This document shows, piece by piece, positions 1 through 7,766 of a DNA stretch of 16,909 bases. A model generated the notes under the pieces. That model did no database searches and was not told where the DNA came from. It worked only from the letters and a program-made list of their open reading frames with translations. The translations under genes were made by a program, and so were the position numbers. Positions within the stretch are counted from its first letter, which is position 1, and the number at the start of each line of letters is the position of its first letter. The stretch comes from Clostridiales bacterium (GTDB lineage Bacteria > Bacillota > Clostridia > Lachnospirales > WQUN01): positions 1 to 16,909 of the forward strand of contig JAISZF010000268.1 of the NCBI GenBank assembly GCA_031269415.1. The letters run 5' to 3'.

Positions 1-206
1 CGTTCCAGCCCGATATAGTTGATTTCCGGAAACGCCTGAGCCGCGGCGGTCAGGAATTTCCCCTTCCCGCAGCCGATTTCCAGATGAATGGGGTTATTGC
101 TGCCAAAGTATTCCTTCCACTTACCCCGCAGCCTCATCGGTTCATTTACAACACTGCTGTTTTCATGAAGCTCGCGGCCGGTCCATGGCTTTTTTCTCGT
201 GCGCAT
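1..206 (-). CDS. trmB: tRNA (guanine-N7-)-methyltransferase TrmB, N-terminal part (cut by window edge)
   Basis: SAM-dependent methyltransferase that makes m7G46 in the variable loop of tRNA, acting in the cytoplasm. The 68 visible residues open with MRTRKKPW, followed by the glycine-rich SAM-binding stretch EIGCGKGKF and then INYIGLER, an arrangement typical of TrmB N-termini. The ATG at 206 is preceded by a strong GGAGGAAG ribosome binding site. The gene is last in the visible part of a minus-strand operon, 21 bases after the stop of the hypothetical gene 228-1541. The C-terminal two thirds lie outside the window, so intactness cannot be judged. Confidence 0.93.
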   Translation of the reverse strand, partial: MRTRKKPWTGRELHENSSVVNEPMRLRGKWKEYFGSNNPIHLEIGCGKGKFLTAAAQAFPEINYIGLE

Positions 207-227
207 GTCTTCCTCCGATATTTCGGG

Positions 228-1541
228 TTACTGGGCCAAACTGGCCTCAAGCCCGCGCAAGGGCGTCAGCCAATATCCATAATCGCCGGGGCGCAGTTGC
301 CCGCCGTTCTCAGCAACAGTCTTAAACTGTGTGAAGCCCATCATTCGGGCGGCGTTGACATACTGCGGCTCATAAATGCCGGGCATGCCCAGAGCGTATT
401 CAGTTTTGCCGTCGTTGTTCATACGGCCTAAAATCAAATGATTGTATTTTTTATACGCTGCCACGATCAGCGGATGATTCATCAGATAACGGTAATCTAT
501 TGGCAGATACACAGGCTCTTTCAAGGATATGCGCACCCATTGAGCGTCCGGCGAGCTGGTGTCGAATGGATTTATCTCTATGTTTTCATCGAAGATCACG
601 TTCAAATCGCCGAGGACATCATAATCCACTTCGGGCAAATTAGCGTCCCGCGACTTTTCTTCAGCAATGGATTGCACGTCCTCGCTTAGTTTTTCGAAGA
701 TCTTATCGGTCTTTTTTCGAATATTCTCTACCTCTTCCGGTGAGTAATTCGTCAGGCTGCCGAAGAAATCCTGAACATCGGCGTATTCGGGCACGCCGGC
801 GTCATTATCAAAAAATTTGAACGGATTGTCGTCCGTATCGTCTTCGTCCGCGTTTACTGGCCGTGCTGTAACGACTTCAACAGGCTCTTCCTCTTCCCGC
901 TGAGTGTTGGTTTCCTGTTCGCTTACATCCTGCCGCGCGTTCGTTTCCTGTTCAGGCGACATATCTTCCAGTGACTGAACGCCGGTTTCCGGCTCGACCG
1001 TATCTGGAGCGAAGGCGGCGGACTCGTCTTGATCGCCTGGCGCGGCTTCATTGCCGCCGCTCTCAGCGTTTTCGCCTCCGTAATCCGCCCTTGTCAGAGC
1101 GTAGCGTACACTTTTAACCTCGGCTTTGCCGCCCTTGTCCGGGATTGTAAAATGGTTTTTCCAGAGGACCGGGCCGTCCTTATAACCCACCAGCGGGCAT
1201 AGAACATCCCCGCCGCCGCCCGCTAAAACGGCCACCGCGCTCAAGCGCGACAACCCCTGACCGTCCGCCAAGCCGGTCGAATCAAATTCGGTCTTGAACT
1301 CGCCCTTACCCTTGCCGTCCACATACAGCGAGCCCAGCGGCACACCCGTGTATTTTCCTGTGTCGGACAGGATTAAAACAACCTTATAAGGCGCTTTCGC
1401 CTTCAAGTCCTGTACCCACAGCGACAGCCTGCTTAAATCTCCCCGATCCTCCAGCAAACAGCGGCCCAAAGGCTCTTTCCCGCTCAGCTCAAACCCCTTG
1501 CTGTCAGATTTCAACGGTATAAAATGCCGATGATAATTCAT
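228..1541 (-). CDS. Conserved clostridial protein of unknown function (two globular ends, acidic linker)
   Basis: No enzymatic function is recognised. The protein has 437 residues if started at the ATG at 1541, which has a GGGGTGAT ribosome binding site 4 bases upstream. The open frame continues upstream but there it overlaps ksgA and reads as its shadow. The N-terminal ~120 residues (MNYHRHFIPL onwards) form a compact mixed domain, residues ~150-260 are a Glu/Asp/Gln/Thr-rich low-complexity linker, and the last ~95 residues (from around INPFDTSSPD to the end) form a second conserved-looking domain with HLILGR and ALGMPGIYEP. From memory this resembles a Lachnospiraceae family of unknown function (possibly DUF6128); that family name is not verified. 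No signal peptide or membrane segment is visible. It sits between ksgA and trmB, in an operon with RNA methyltransferases. Confidence 0.75.
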   Translation of the reverse strand: MNYHRHFIPLKSDSKGFELSGKEPLGRCLLEDRGDLSRLSLWVQDLKAKAPYKVVLILSDTGKYTGVPLGSLYVDGKGKGEFKTEFDSTGLADGQGLSRLSAVAVLAGGGGDVLCPLVGYKDGPVLWKNHFTIPDKGGKAEVKSVRYALTRADYGGENAESGGNEAAPGDQDESAAFAPDTVEPETGVQSLEDMSPEQETNARQDVSEQETNTQREEEEPVEVVTARPVNADEDDTDDNPFKFFDNDAGVPEYADVQDFFGSLTNYSPEEVENIRKKTDKIFEKLSEDVQSIAEEKSRDANLPEVDYDVLGDLNVIFDENIEINPFDTSSPDAQWVRISLKEPVYLPIDYRYLMNHPLIVAAYKKYNHLILGRMNNDGKTEYALGMPGIYEPQYVNAARMMGFTQFKTVAENGGQLRPGDYGYWLTPLRGLEASLAQ

Positions 1542-1588
1542 GAGATCACCCCATGAGATCATATGCGGGGACCATGGGAATGATGAAA

Positions 1589-2446
1589 TCAGTCTTTCAG
1601 TTTGCGGGCTAACCGGATAAATCCCTCCAGCGAAATCGCCTCCCCGCGTATGTCTCCGTCGAAGCCGCATCCTTTTATAATATTCAGCAGTTCTTCCCGT
1701 CCTTTGTTGATCCACTCCCGCGCGCGCAGGCAATTCAGCAATGTCTTGCGGCGCTGCCCAAATGCCGCTCTGACGCACTTAAACAGCAGCTCCTCGTCGT
1801 CCGGTTCCGCCTTTGGTCCGGTTAACTCCAGCGTCACAACCGCGGAATCCACGTGCGGCCTCGGATAGAAGCAATTCCGCGGCACAATGGCCGTAAGGGT
1901 TACATCCGCGTAATAGGCCGCCGCCAGCGACAGCGCGCCGTAATCCTTACCGCCGGGTTTGGCGCATAAACGCGTTGCTACTTCCTTCTGTACCATTACG
2001 GTAATCACGCTCAAGGGGCATCGGCTTTCCAGCAGACTCATTAAAACAGGAGTTGTGATATAATAAGGCAGATTCGCGGCAAGCTTCGCCGTACGCCAAC
2101 CTCGCTCCAACATCAGAGCGCCGACATCCATCTTCAGAATGTCCCCCTGAATAATTTCCACCCTGCTGTTTCCCGCGAAGATCTCCTTCAGTATATCGAT
2201 CAGGCGCTTGTCAACTTCCACCGCCAGAACCGCCGCCGCGTTTTCAGACAGCGCTTCCGTCAGCCCGCCCAGCCCCGGGCCGATTTCAATAACGCAATCA
2301 TCCGGCGTGATCCGCGCGGCGGCGGCTATCTTTTCAGCCACCCTTGGGTCGGTGAGAAAATTCTGCCCCAGGCTTTTCCTAGGCTGATAATTGTAACGCC
2401 GCGTCAGTTCGGCGACGGCGGCGTGCGTCGCTATCCGCGCCGGCAT
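1589..2446 (-). CDS. ksgA: 16S rRNA dimethyladenosine transferase KsgA/RsmA
   Basis: Dimethylates the two adjacent adenosines in the 3'-terminal helix 45 of 16S rRNA, a late step and checkpoint of small-subunit assembly. At 285 residues it is full length for the family. Visible motifs are the N-terminal SLGQNFL (~25-31), SAM motif I EIGPGLGGLT (~54-63), an acidic residue after strand 2 (EVDKRL), GDIL at ~101, and the catalytic motif IV NLPYYI (~125-130). The C-terminal helical domain contains FGQRRKTL. Its ATG at 2446 shares one base with the TAA stop of the upstream lipoprotein gene (TAATG), so its translation is probably coupled to that gene. The usual neighbour rnmV is absent here. Confidence 0.97.
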   Translation of the reverse strand: MPARIATHAAVAELTRRYNYQPRKSLGQNFLTDPRVAEKIAAAARITPDDCVIEIGPGLGGLTEALSENAAAVLAVEVDKRLIDILKEIFAGNSRVEIIQGDILKMDVGALMLERGWRTAKLAANLPYYITTPVLMSLLESRCPLSVITVMVQKEVATRLCAKPGGKDYGALSLAAAYYADVTLTAIVPRNCFYPRPHVDSAVVTLELTGPKAEPDDEELLFKCVRAAFGQRRKTLLNCLRAREWINKGREELLNIIKGCGFDGDIRGEAISLEGFIRLARKLKD

Positions 2447-3492
2447 TAATTAATAACCGCCTGATCCGCTTCCACCGTAACCGTGATAAAATCCTCCTGG
2501 CCGTATGTTTTGCCGGCGGCGGTATAATCCCCGCCGTTAACTGTGGGCCTCACCTTGCTCGCGCCGTAAAAATGCCCCAAGGTATCCGCTATCATACGCA
2601 GGCCCTCTTCCGTGCCGACGCCGTTATTATCTGAGAGATCTACCGTTATTAAGTTATTGACCCGATCAACGTCGATGGAATTGACTCTGGTCTCACCCGG
2701 AAGCCAAACATATCCCGACGCGCCCGCGGCCTTCATTTGTTCAGTGAAAATGGACGCCAGGCCGCTGTTCGTATTTAGAGTCACCTCCCTCTCCTCTTTG
2801 CCGTACCCTGTTTCCGACCCCGCGTCCGGGTAGAAGAAATCCACGGGAACAATCAGCGACGCTTGTTCCGTAATACTGGCCAAATCAATTTCAAAAGTAC
2901 TGTTATCCGGCATGGTATAAACGGTTTTTACCAGCCCGGCGCCCTTGGCGTAATACTCCTTTTGCCGCCGTCCGTCAGTAAATACAGTGGCAACTTCCAA
3001 GGCGCTGTAGTCTCCGCTCGGCGTTGAAACGTTGATATCGAGTCCTGTTATCTCGGATTCCCCTGCGGCGTCCAAACTCCATTTACGCCCTTGCTCCAAC
3101 GGCTCTTTCAGCAGCAGCATGTCCAATATAGGCTCAACCGCCGTTAAATCCTCATAAAAATAAAAGTTTGGCTCGCCGTATACAAGCTTCAATTCCCCGT
3201 TCTGATACTGCAGCACCTCGGTGGAAGAAACCTTGTCCGACGCGGCCCGGCGTTGAACTCGGCTGCCGCCCGTGTACGTTACATATATATCCTGGGTTAA
3301 CTCGGGGTTGGCCGGGGATTCATAGTGATAATTCGTGTTGGTGCGGATGGGGAAATAGTCGAGTATGGTGTCCGTTGCCGGCTCGGAGGTTTGCGCCGGC
3401 GTTTCCGTGGGTGTTTCGGGGTTATTGTCCGCGCCGCCGCAGGAGGTTAACAAAAACATTGCCGCGAGCGCCGTAAGTAATATTCTTTTCAT
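2446..3492 (-). CDS. Lipoprotein with GerMN-like C-terminal domain
   Basis: A 348-residue predicted membrane-anchored lipoprotein. The signal peptide (MKRILL, a hydrophobic run, then lipobox LLTS-C with Cys18) is followed by a Thr/Pro/Glu-rich tether (~20-40). A middle domain (~45-230) has aromatic-rich beta-strand character, beginning DYFPIRTNTNYHYES. The last ~110 residues contain ITVDLSDNN, GLRMIADTLGHFYG and VRPTVNG, resembling the GerMN domain of the spore-germination protein GerM and other Firmicute cell-envelope proteins; this assignment is by recall. The ATG at 3492 follows a GAGGGAG ribosome binding site and sits ~45 bases downstream of a sigma-A-type promoter. It is the first gene of the operon and its stop overlaps the ksgA start. 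Function unknown; a sporulation or envelope role is only inferred. Confidence 0.8.
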   Translation of the reverse strand: MKRILLTALAAMFLLTSCGGADNNPETPTETPAQTSEPATDTILDYFPIRTNTNYHYESPANPELTQDIYVTYTGGSRVQRRAASDKVSSTEVLQYQNGELKLVYGEPNFYFYEDLTAVEPILDMLLLKEPLEQGRKWSLDAAGESEITGLDINVSTPSGDYSALEVATVFTDGRRQKEYYAKGAGLVKTVYTMPDNSTFEIDLASITEQASLIVPVDFFYPDAGSETGYGKEEREVTLNTNSGLASIFTEQMKAAGASGYVWLPGETRVNSIDVDRVNNLITVDLSDNNGVGTEEGLRMIADTLGHFYGASKVRPTVNGGDYTAAGKTYGQEDFITVTVEADQAVIN

Positions 3493-3538
3493 GGAAGCTC
3501 CCTCTTTATCGTGATTTTTCTTGATGCTGACGGCTGTT

Positions 3539-3567
3539 ATTATACAACGCCGGCGTTCCGATGTAAA
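3539..3567 (-). promoter_or_regulatory. Sigma-A-type promoter of the lipoprotein-ksgA-trmB operon
   Basis: On the minus strand TTTACA (3567-3562) and a perfect TATAAT (3544-3539) are separated by 17 bases. This lies 46 bases upstream of the lipoprotein ATG at 3492. It is the only good match in the spacer on this strand close to the gene. Confidence 0.75.
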
Positions 3568-3616
3568 GCGGCGACCTCGCTTGCGCGCTCTTGAGATGGA
3601 TGCGAGTTAAAGGCAT

Positions 3617-3656
3617 AAAAAACCCTGATTTGGTTGTATTCAACCTGTGTCAGGGG
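3617..3656 (-). terminator. Rho-independent terminator (minus strand)
   Basis: CCCTGA (3623-3628) pairs with TCAGGG (3650-3655), and inside it GGTTG (3632-3636) pairs with CAACC (3641-3645) around a 4-base loop. Read on the minus strand, the hairpin is followed immediately by six T (3622-3617). It lies 66 bases past the stop of the HicB remnant and is probably the original terminator of that gene. It also shields the next promoter from read-through. Confidence 0.75.
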
Positions 3657-3721
3657 ATTCATTAAAATCCTTGTTATAAGATGATTGCCGCTAATCAGTT
3701 ATTTGAATCTACCACAGTGCT

Positions 3722-3847
3722 CTATTCATCGTAGATTTTACTCAAGGCGTCTTGTAATATCTGTGAAAAATTTAATCCTCGCGATTCACCGAATGTATTT
3801 AACCATGCGGGTATTGTTAGATTTTTTCTAACCGCTTTGTTGCTGAT
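3722..3847 (-). pseudogene. HicB-family antitoxin, C-terminal remnant
   Basis: An open stretch of 41 codons with no start codon; a stop (TAA, minus strand) lies directly upstream at 3848-3850. The translation contains KAVRKNLTIPAWLN and LNFSQILQDAL, the characteristic ribbon-helix-helix-like C-terminus of clostridial HicB antitoxins, which normally follow hicA in a type II toxin-antitoxin pair. The expected HicB N-terminal partial RNase-H-fold domain and the HicA double-stranded-RNA-binding toxin are not recognisable in the ~240 bases upstream. The remnant is followed by an intact-looking terminator, suggesting the 3' end of a once complete operon. No function is expected. Confidence 0.75.
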
Positions 3848-3942
3848 TTATCCCGGCTATCACACGCTTGACTGCTCTATGGCGATTGACCCCGTTAAAG
3901 ACGCAAACTCGCGGATTAAGGCAAGAAGGTGAAAACAAAATT

Positions 3943-3988
3943 AAGCCCAGTGAAAATGCCGGCAAACACGGCGTTTTCGCGGGGCTTT
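3943..3988. terminator. Large two-part hairpin, possible bidirectional terminator
   Basis: AAGCCC (3943-3948) pairs with GGGCTT (3982-3987), and AAAATGCCG (3953-3961) pairs with CGGCGTTTT (3969-3977, one G-U pair) around a 7-base loop. The flank is T-rich on the minus-strand side (TTAATTTTGTTTT after the stem) and weaker on the plus side (CTTTAATATTT). No intact gene ends here. A 17-codon plus-strand frame (3879-3932) stops 11 bases before it, so it may be left over from a lost gene. Confidence 0.5.
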
Positions 3989-4024
3989 AATATTTCCAGC
4001 GGATATAAGGATATAACGCCAGCC

Positions 4025-4053
4025 TTTACCGCAAAAGAAAAACATGATAAAAT
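4025..4053 (+). promoter_or_regulatory. Promoter of the ecfA-hydrolase-ecfT operon
   Basis: TTTACC (4025-4030), a 17-base spacer and TAAAAT (4048-4053), with a TG one base upstream of the -10 box (4045-4046, extended -10). The start of ecfA is 38 bases further on, with AAAGGAG ending 7 bases before its ATG. The short leader leaves no room for a riboswitch. Confidence 0.65.
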
Positions 4054-4091
4054 AACGCACATACGCGCGTAAGCGCAAAAGGAGTCAACAC

Positions 4092-5885
4092 ATGGAAATT
4101 ATCCGCACCGAATCATTGGTATTTAAATATATCCAATATAACGAAGACAATGCCCCCGAGGCCCCCCCGGCGTTGAACGGCATTGATCTGAGCGTCGAAA
4201 AGGGACTGTTTACGGCTGTTTTAGGGCGGAACGGCTCCGGCAAGTCCACTCTCGCGAAGCAGATTAACGCGCTGCTGACGCCTAACGAAGGAACCATCTG
4301 GGTAAACGGGATTGATACTCACGACGCCTCGCGTGTATGGGATGTGCGCCAGTCGGCGGGCATGGTATTCCAGAACCCCGATAACCAGCTCATCGCTACC
4401 ATCGTGGAGGAGGACGTCGCTTTCGGGCCGGAAAATCTGGGCGTACCGCCGCGACAGATACGCGAACGCGTTGAAGAGGCCCTAAACGCTGTGGACATGG
4501 AAGAGTACAGGCGAGCCGCGCCGCACCATCTGTCCGGCGGCCAGAAACAGCGCGTGGCAATCGCGGGGGTACTTGCGATGAAACCCAGTTGCGTTGTTCT
4601 GGACGAACCTACCGCTATGCTGGATCCGGCGGGCAGACGTGAAGTAATCGACACGATTATCCGCCTGAATAAAGAGGAAGGGATCTCCGTCATACTCATC
4701 ACGCATTTTATGGAGGAAGCTGTGCGGGCGGATCGGGTGATTGTCGTCGATCACGGTCAAATCACTATCGACGGCCCGCCCCGGGAGGTTTTCAAACAGG
4801 TTGAGGCTATGAAAAGCTTGGGCTTGGATGTGCCTCAGGCCACGGAGTTGGCGTATATATTAAACGCTAGAATCGGCGCGGCTATACTGCCATCGGATTT
4901 GCTGACTATGAACGAGTTGACGGACGCCTTATCCGCCGTGGCGGACGGCGCGGAAAAACCGGCGAGCATCCCCGTTCGCGCCAAGCCCGCCGCCGTTAAA
5001 GATTACAAGCCTATTCTGGAGATAAAGGATATCTCTTTCATATACAATCAGGGTTCCGCCTTTGAAAAGAAAGCCCTGGACGGGGTAAGCATGTCCATAA
5101 CGCGGGGCGAGTTTATCGGGCTTATCGGCCATACGGGTTCCGGAAAATCCACGCTGATTCAGCATTTTAACGCTCTGCTGACGCCCACGTCCGGCCAAGT
5201 TTTATTCAACGGAGCGGACATTCGCGCCGACAAAAGCAAACTGAAATCCATACGTCAGCGCGTGGGGCTGGTATTTCAATACCCGGAACACCAATTGTTT
5301 GAAATTACCGTACTTAAAGATGTAGAATTCGGCCCGGCGAATATGGGCCTTTCCGCGGACGAAGTAAGGGAACGCGCCGAGCAAGCCTTAGCGGCTGTTG
5401 GCATAGAGCCCGCCTTGTTCGAAAAATCGCCGTTCGAGCTGTCCGGCGGGCAAAAACGACGCGCCGCCATAGCGGGCGTCCTGGCTATGCGCCCGGAAAT
5501 CCTGATATTGGACGAACCCACATCCGGCCTTGATCCCAAGGGCAGGGATGAAATTCTGGAACAGATACGGTTTATGCGCGAGGAAATGAACCTGACTGTT
5601 GTTTTAGTGTCGCATAGTATGGAGGACGTGGCTAAACTGGCCGAACGCGTTGTCGTAATTAATCATGGGCGCATAGCTTTCGACGGGGGACCCGGAGAGG
5701 TATTCAGCCATGTAAGCGAATTGGAGGCCATGGGGCTGGCCGCGCCGCGCCCGGCGTATCTCATGCGGGCGTTGCGGCGGGCGGGCTGGGATGTGCCGGA
5801 AAGAATTTTTTCACTGGCGGACGCGGCGGACGCGCTCACGCCTTATCTGAACCATCGATGGAATGGAGGCTATTATGATAAATAA
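4092..5885 (+). CDS. ecfA: Energy-coupling factor transporter ATPase, fused EcfA1-EcfA2
   Basis: A single chain of 597 residues carrying both ATP-binding halves of an ECF importer, usually encoded by two genes of ~280 residues each. Half 1 (~1-285) has Walker A GRNGSGKS (45-52), Q-loop FQNPDNQ (Q94), LSGGQ (147-151), Walker B VVLDE (E172) and switch His205. A linker rich in Ala, Lys and Pro (~286-305) follows. Half 2 (~307-597) has GHTGSGKS (346-353), FQYPEHQLFE (Q396), LSGGQ (450-454), LILDE (E475) and His508. Both sites look catalytically complete. QNPDNQ in half 1 and QYPEHQLF in half 2 are typical of EcfA1 and EcfA2 respectively, so the order matches that of the separate genes. It drives uptake of vitamins or metals together with EcfT and unlinked S components. 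The last 11 bases overlap the next gene. Confidence 0.93.
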   Translation: MEIIRTESLVFKYIQYNEDNAPEAPPALNGIDLSVEKGLFTAVLGRNGSGKSTLAKQINALLTPNEGTIWVNGIDTHDASRVWDVRQSAGMVFQNPDNQLIATIVEEDVAFGPENLGVPPRQIRERVEEALNAVDMEEYRRAAPHHLSGGQKQRVAIAGVLAMKPSCVVLDEPTAMLDPAGRREVIDTIIRLNKEEGISVILITHFMEEAVRADRVIVVDHGQITIDGPPREVFKQVEAMKSLGLDVPQATELAYILNARIGAAILPSDLLTMNELTDALSAVADGAEKPASIPVRAKPAAVKDYKPILEIKDISFIYNQGSAFEKKALDGVSMSITRGEFIGLIGHTGSGKSTLIQHFNALLTPTSGQVLFNGADIRADKSKLKSIRQRVGLVFQYPEHQLFEITVLKDVEFGPANMGLSADEVRERAEQALAAVGIEPALFEKSPFELSGGQKRRAAIAGVLAMRPEILILDEPTSGLDPKGRDEILEQIRFMREEMNLTVVLVSHSMEDVAKLAERVVVINHGRIAFDGGPGEVFSHVSELEAMGLAAPRPAYLMRALRRAGWDVPERIFSLADAADALTPYLNHRWNGGYYDK

Positions 5886-6963
5886 TCCCCAGCGGAAAAT
5901 GAAGGATATGCTTGACCGTCTGACGGCGGACGGCAAGGAAATTGGGATTCAGTTGTCCGTTTACCACCGCGGCGAACTGATCGTCGACACCTGTTCCGGC
6001 GCAATGGATAAAGATTCCCGCAAGGCTGTGGATGAAACCACACTGTTCCCTGTGTTTTCCGCGTTCAAAGGCGTTATGGCTACATTGGTCCATATATTGG
6101 CCGAAAAGGGCGTATTGAATTATAATCAGAAGATAAGCGACGTTTGGCCGGCGTTCGGCGCGAAGGGCAAGGAGAACGTCACGCTGCGGGACGTTCTCAC
6201 ACATTCCGCCGGTATCCCTAAAATGCCCAAATTCCTGACAGTGGAAGATATCAACAATTGGGATCTTATGTGTGGAAAGATCGCGGCTCTCAAGCCCCTT
6301 TGGCCCGCCGGCGAGCATTGCGAATACCACCCGGTGACATTCGCGTGGACGTTGGGCGAGTTTCTGCGCCGCGTCACCGGATCTGAAATTATGACGCTCG
6401 TCCGCGAGGAGATCGGCGAGCCGCTTGGAATAGATGATATATACTGCGGTCTGCCGGAGTCCTTGGATTCACGCGTGGCTGAACTGTATGAGGCGGATTT
6501 CAACAAAGAGCCCCTAAAGGCTGATTCTTACGGGATTCCCGAATGCGCGTACCCGCTGTCGGGTTGGATGAGGAGGCGGGACGTGCGAGCCGCCTGTATT
6601 CCATCCAGCAACGCCATTATGAACGCCCGGGGCCTCGCTCGCGTCTACGCGGCCTTGCTGCCTGACGGAGCGGAAGGAACGCGCCTGCTTCCCGAAGGGA
6701 GATTAAGGACGGCGCTTGAGCCGTTCCACGCGAAAGACGGCGGAAAACCCACGTACGGGTTGGGCTACGCCATATTCGGCATGAGTATGCACGCGGGCGT
6801 TACGACTGACGTTCAGGTATTCGGGCATAACGGATACGGAGGGACTTCCGCTTTCGCCGACAGAGCTAACGATCTGGCCGTGGCCATAACCAAGAATACT
6901 CTGGCCTCGCGGGAATTATGGCCGATGGTGTTATATAAGCTGAAAAATCTGCTGGGTATATAA
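5875..6963 (+). CDS. Serine hydrolase, beta-lactamase/esterase family
   Basis: A 362-residue protein of the class C beta-lactamase/EstB-type fold (Pfam Beta-lactamase, PF00144). The nucleophile motif is SAFK (Ser62, Lys65). The second-motif tyrosine is in YHP (Tyr151) followed by TLGEFLRRVTG, and the third motif is FGHNGYGGTSAFAD (~317-329). There is no signal peptide, so it is probably a cytoplasmic esterase or amidase rather than an antibiotic-degrading enzyme; the substrate is unknown. The ATG at 5875 is preferred over the in-frame ATG at 5863 because GGAGG at 5867-5871 precedes it. It overlaps the ecfA stop by 11 bases and ends 2 bases before ecfT, so it is translated as part of the ECF operon, an unusual position. 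Confidence 0.88.
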   Translation: MINNPQRKMKDMLDRLTADGKEIGIQLSVYHRGELIVDTCSGAMDKDSRKAVDETTLFPVFSAFKGVMATLVHILAEKGVLNYNQKISDVWPAFGAKGKENVTLRDVLTHSAGIPKMPKFLTVEDINNWDLMCGKIAALKPLWPAGEHCEYHPVTFAWTLGEFLRRVTGSEIMTLVREEIGEPLGIDDIYCGLPESLDSRVAELYEADFNKEPLKADSYGIPECAYPLSGWMRRRDVRAACIPSSNAIMNARGLARVYAALLPDGAEGTRLLPEGRLRTALEPFHAKDGGKPTYGLGYAIFGMSMHAGVTTDVQVFGHNGYGGTSAFADRANDLAVAITKNTLASRELWPMVLYKLKNLLGI

Positions 6964-6965
6964 CA

Positions 6966-7766
6966 ATGCTGACAAATATAACAATCGGGCAGTATTACCC
7001 CGCGGATTCGCCCGTTCACAGACTGGATCCCCGCTTTAAGCTGGTATCGGCGCTCGCGTTTATTATACTGCTGTTCTTTGTGGGCAACATCTGGGGGTTT
7101 ATATTTACCGCCGTCTGCGTGTTCGCGGTAATAAAAATATCCCGCGTGCCGCCGCTGTTCTTATTGCGCGGCTTGCGCGGGATAATATTTATACTGTTAT
7201 TTACCGCCGTGTTGAACGTCTTTTTCACGCCGGGCGACACGGTGCTGCTTCAGTTTTATTTCCTGCGCGTTACCCTGGAGGGTCTGGCTCTGGCCGGAAA
7301 GATGGCTGCCCGGCTATGCCTGCTGATCGTCGGTTCCTCCCTCTTAACGCTCACAACCTCGCCGATAGAGCTTACCGACGCGATTGAATACCTCATGAAG
7401 CCACTGAAGCGCGTAGGCGTGCCCGCGCACGAGATCGCCATGATGATGACCATTGCCTTGCGCTTTATCCCCACGCTTATGGAGGAAATGGACAAAATAA
7501 TGAAAGCGCAGTCGGCGCGCGGCGCGGATTTTGACACCGGAGGGGTCGTAAAAAGGGCCCGCGCCCTTATACCCTTGCTGGTTCCGTTGTTTATCTCCTC
7601 GTTCCGGCGGGCGGACGAACTTGCGACGGCCATGGAAGCACGCTGTTACCGGGGCGACGTTAACCGGACGCGCATGAAAGAGCTGAAGCTTTCGCGGATG
7701 GATCTTCGCGCTATACCGTTCATGGTTCTATATGCCGCCGGGATATTTGCGCTTAACTTTATTTAA
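6966..7766 (+). CDS. ecfT: Energy-coupling factor transporter transmembrane protein EcfT
   Basis: The 266-residue integral membrane subunit that joins the ATPase pair to substrate-binding S components. It starts with the family-typical YYPADSPVHRLDPRFKL. Several hydrophobic segments follow (~26-60, 68-90, 105-130, 155-170, 200-212, 248-266). The cytoplasmic coupling helices end in ARG (184-186, in AQSARGADF) and ARC (225-227, in MEARCYRG), which contact the ATPases. The first coupling motif is canonical; the second has Cys where Gly is often found. The ATG lies 2 bases after the hydrolase stop with only a weak ribosome binding site, so coupled translation is likely. Its last 39 bases overlap the 3' end of the convergent lipid kinase gene. 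Confidence 0.94.
   Translation: MLTNITIGQYYPADSPVHRLDPRFKLVSALAFIILLFFVGNIWGFIFTAVCVFAVIKISRVPPLFLLRGLRGIIFILLFTAVLNVFFTPGDTVLLQFYFLRVTLEGLALAGKMAARLCLLIVGSSLLTLTTSPIELTDAIEYLMKPLKRVGVPAHEIAMMMTIALRFIPTLMEEMDKIMKAQSARGADFDTGGVVKRARALIPLLVPLFISSFRRADELATAMEARCYRGDVNRTRMKELKLSRMDLRAIPFMVLYAAGIFALNFI

Noticed and set aside
1542..1778. Upstream extension of the hypothetical protein's frame
   Set aside because: It overlaps ksgA out of frame; the arginine-rich translation is a shadow, and a ribosome binding site supports the start at 1541.
3900..4091. Possible riboswitch controlling the ECF operon
   Set aside because: The promoter at 4025-4053 leaves a leader of only ~30 bases, and the upstream hairpin lies before the transcription start; no cobalamin, thiamine or other riboswitch core was seen.
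5836..6330. 164-codon minus-strand frame opposite the serine hydrolase
   Set aside because: Shadow of a conserved gene, with no ribosome binding site and low-complexity-like composition.
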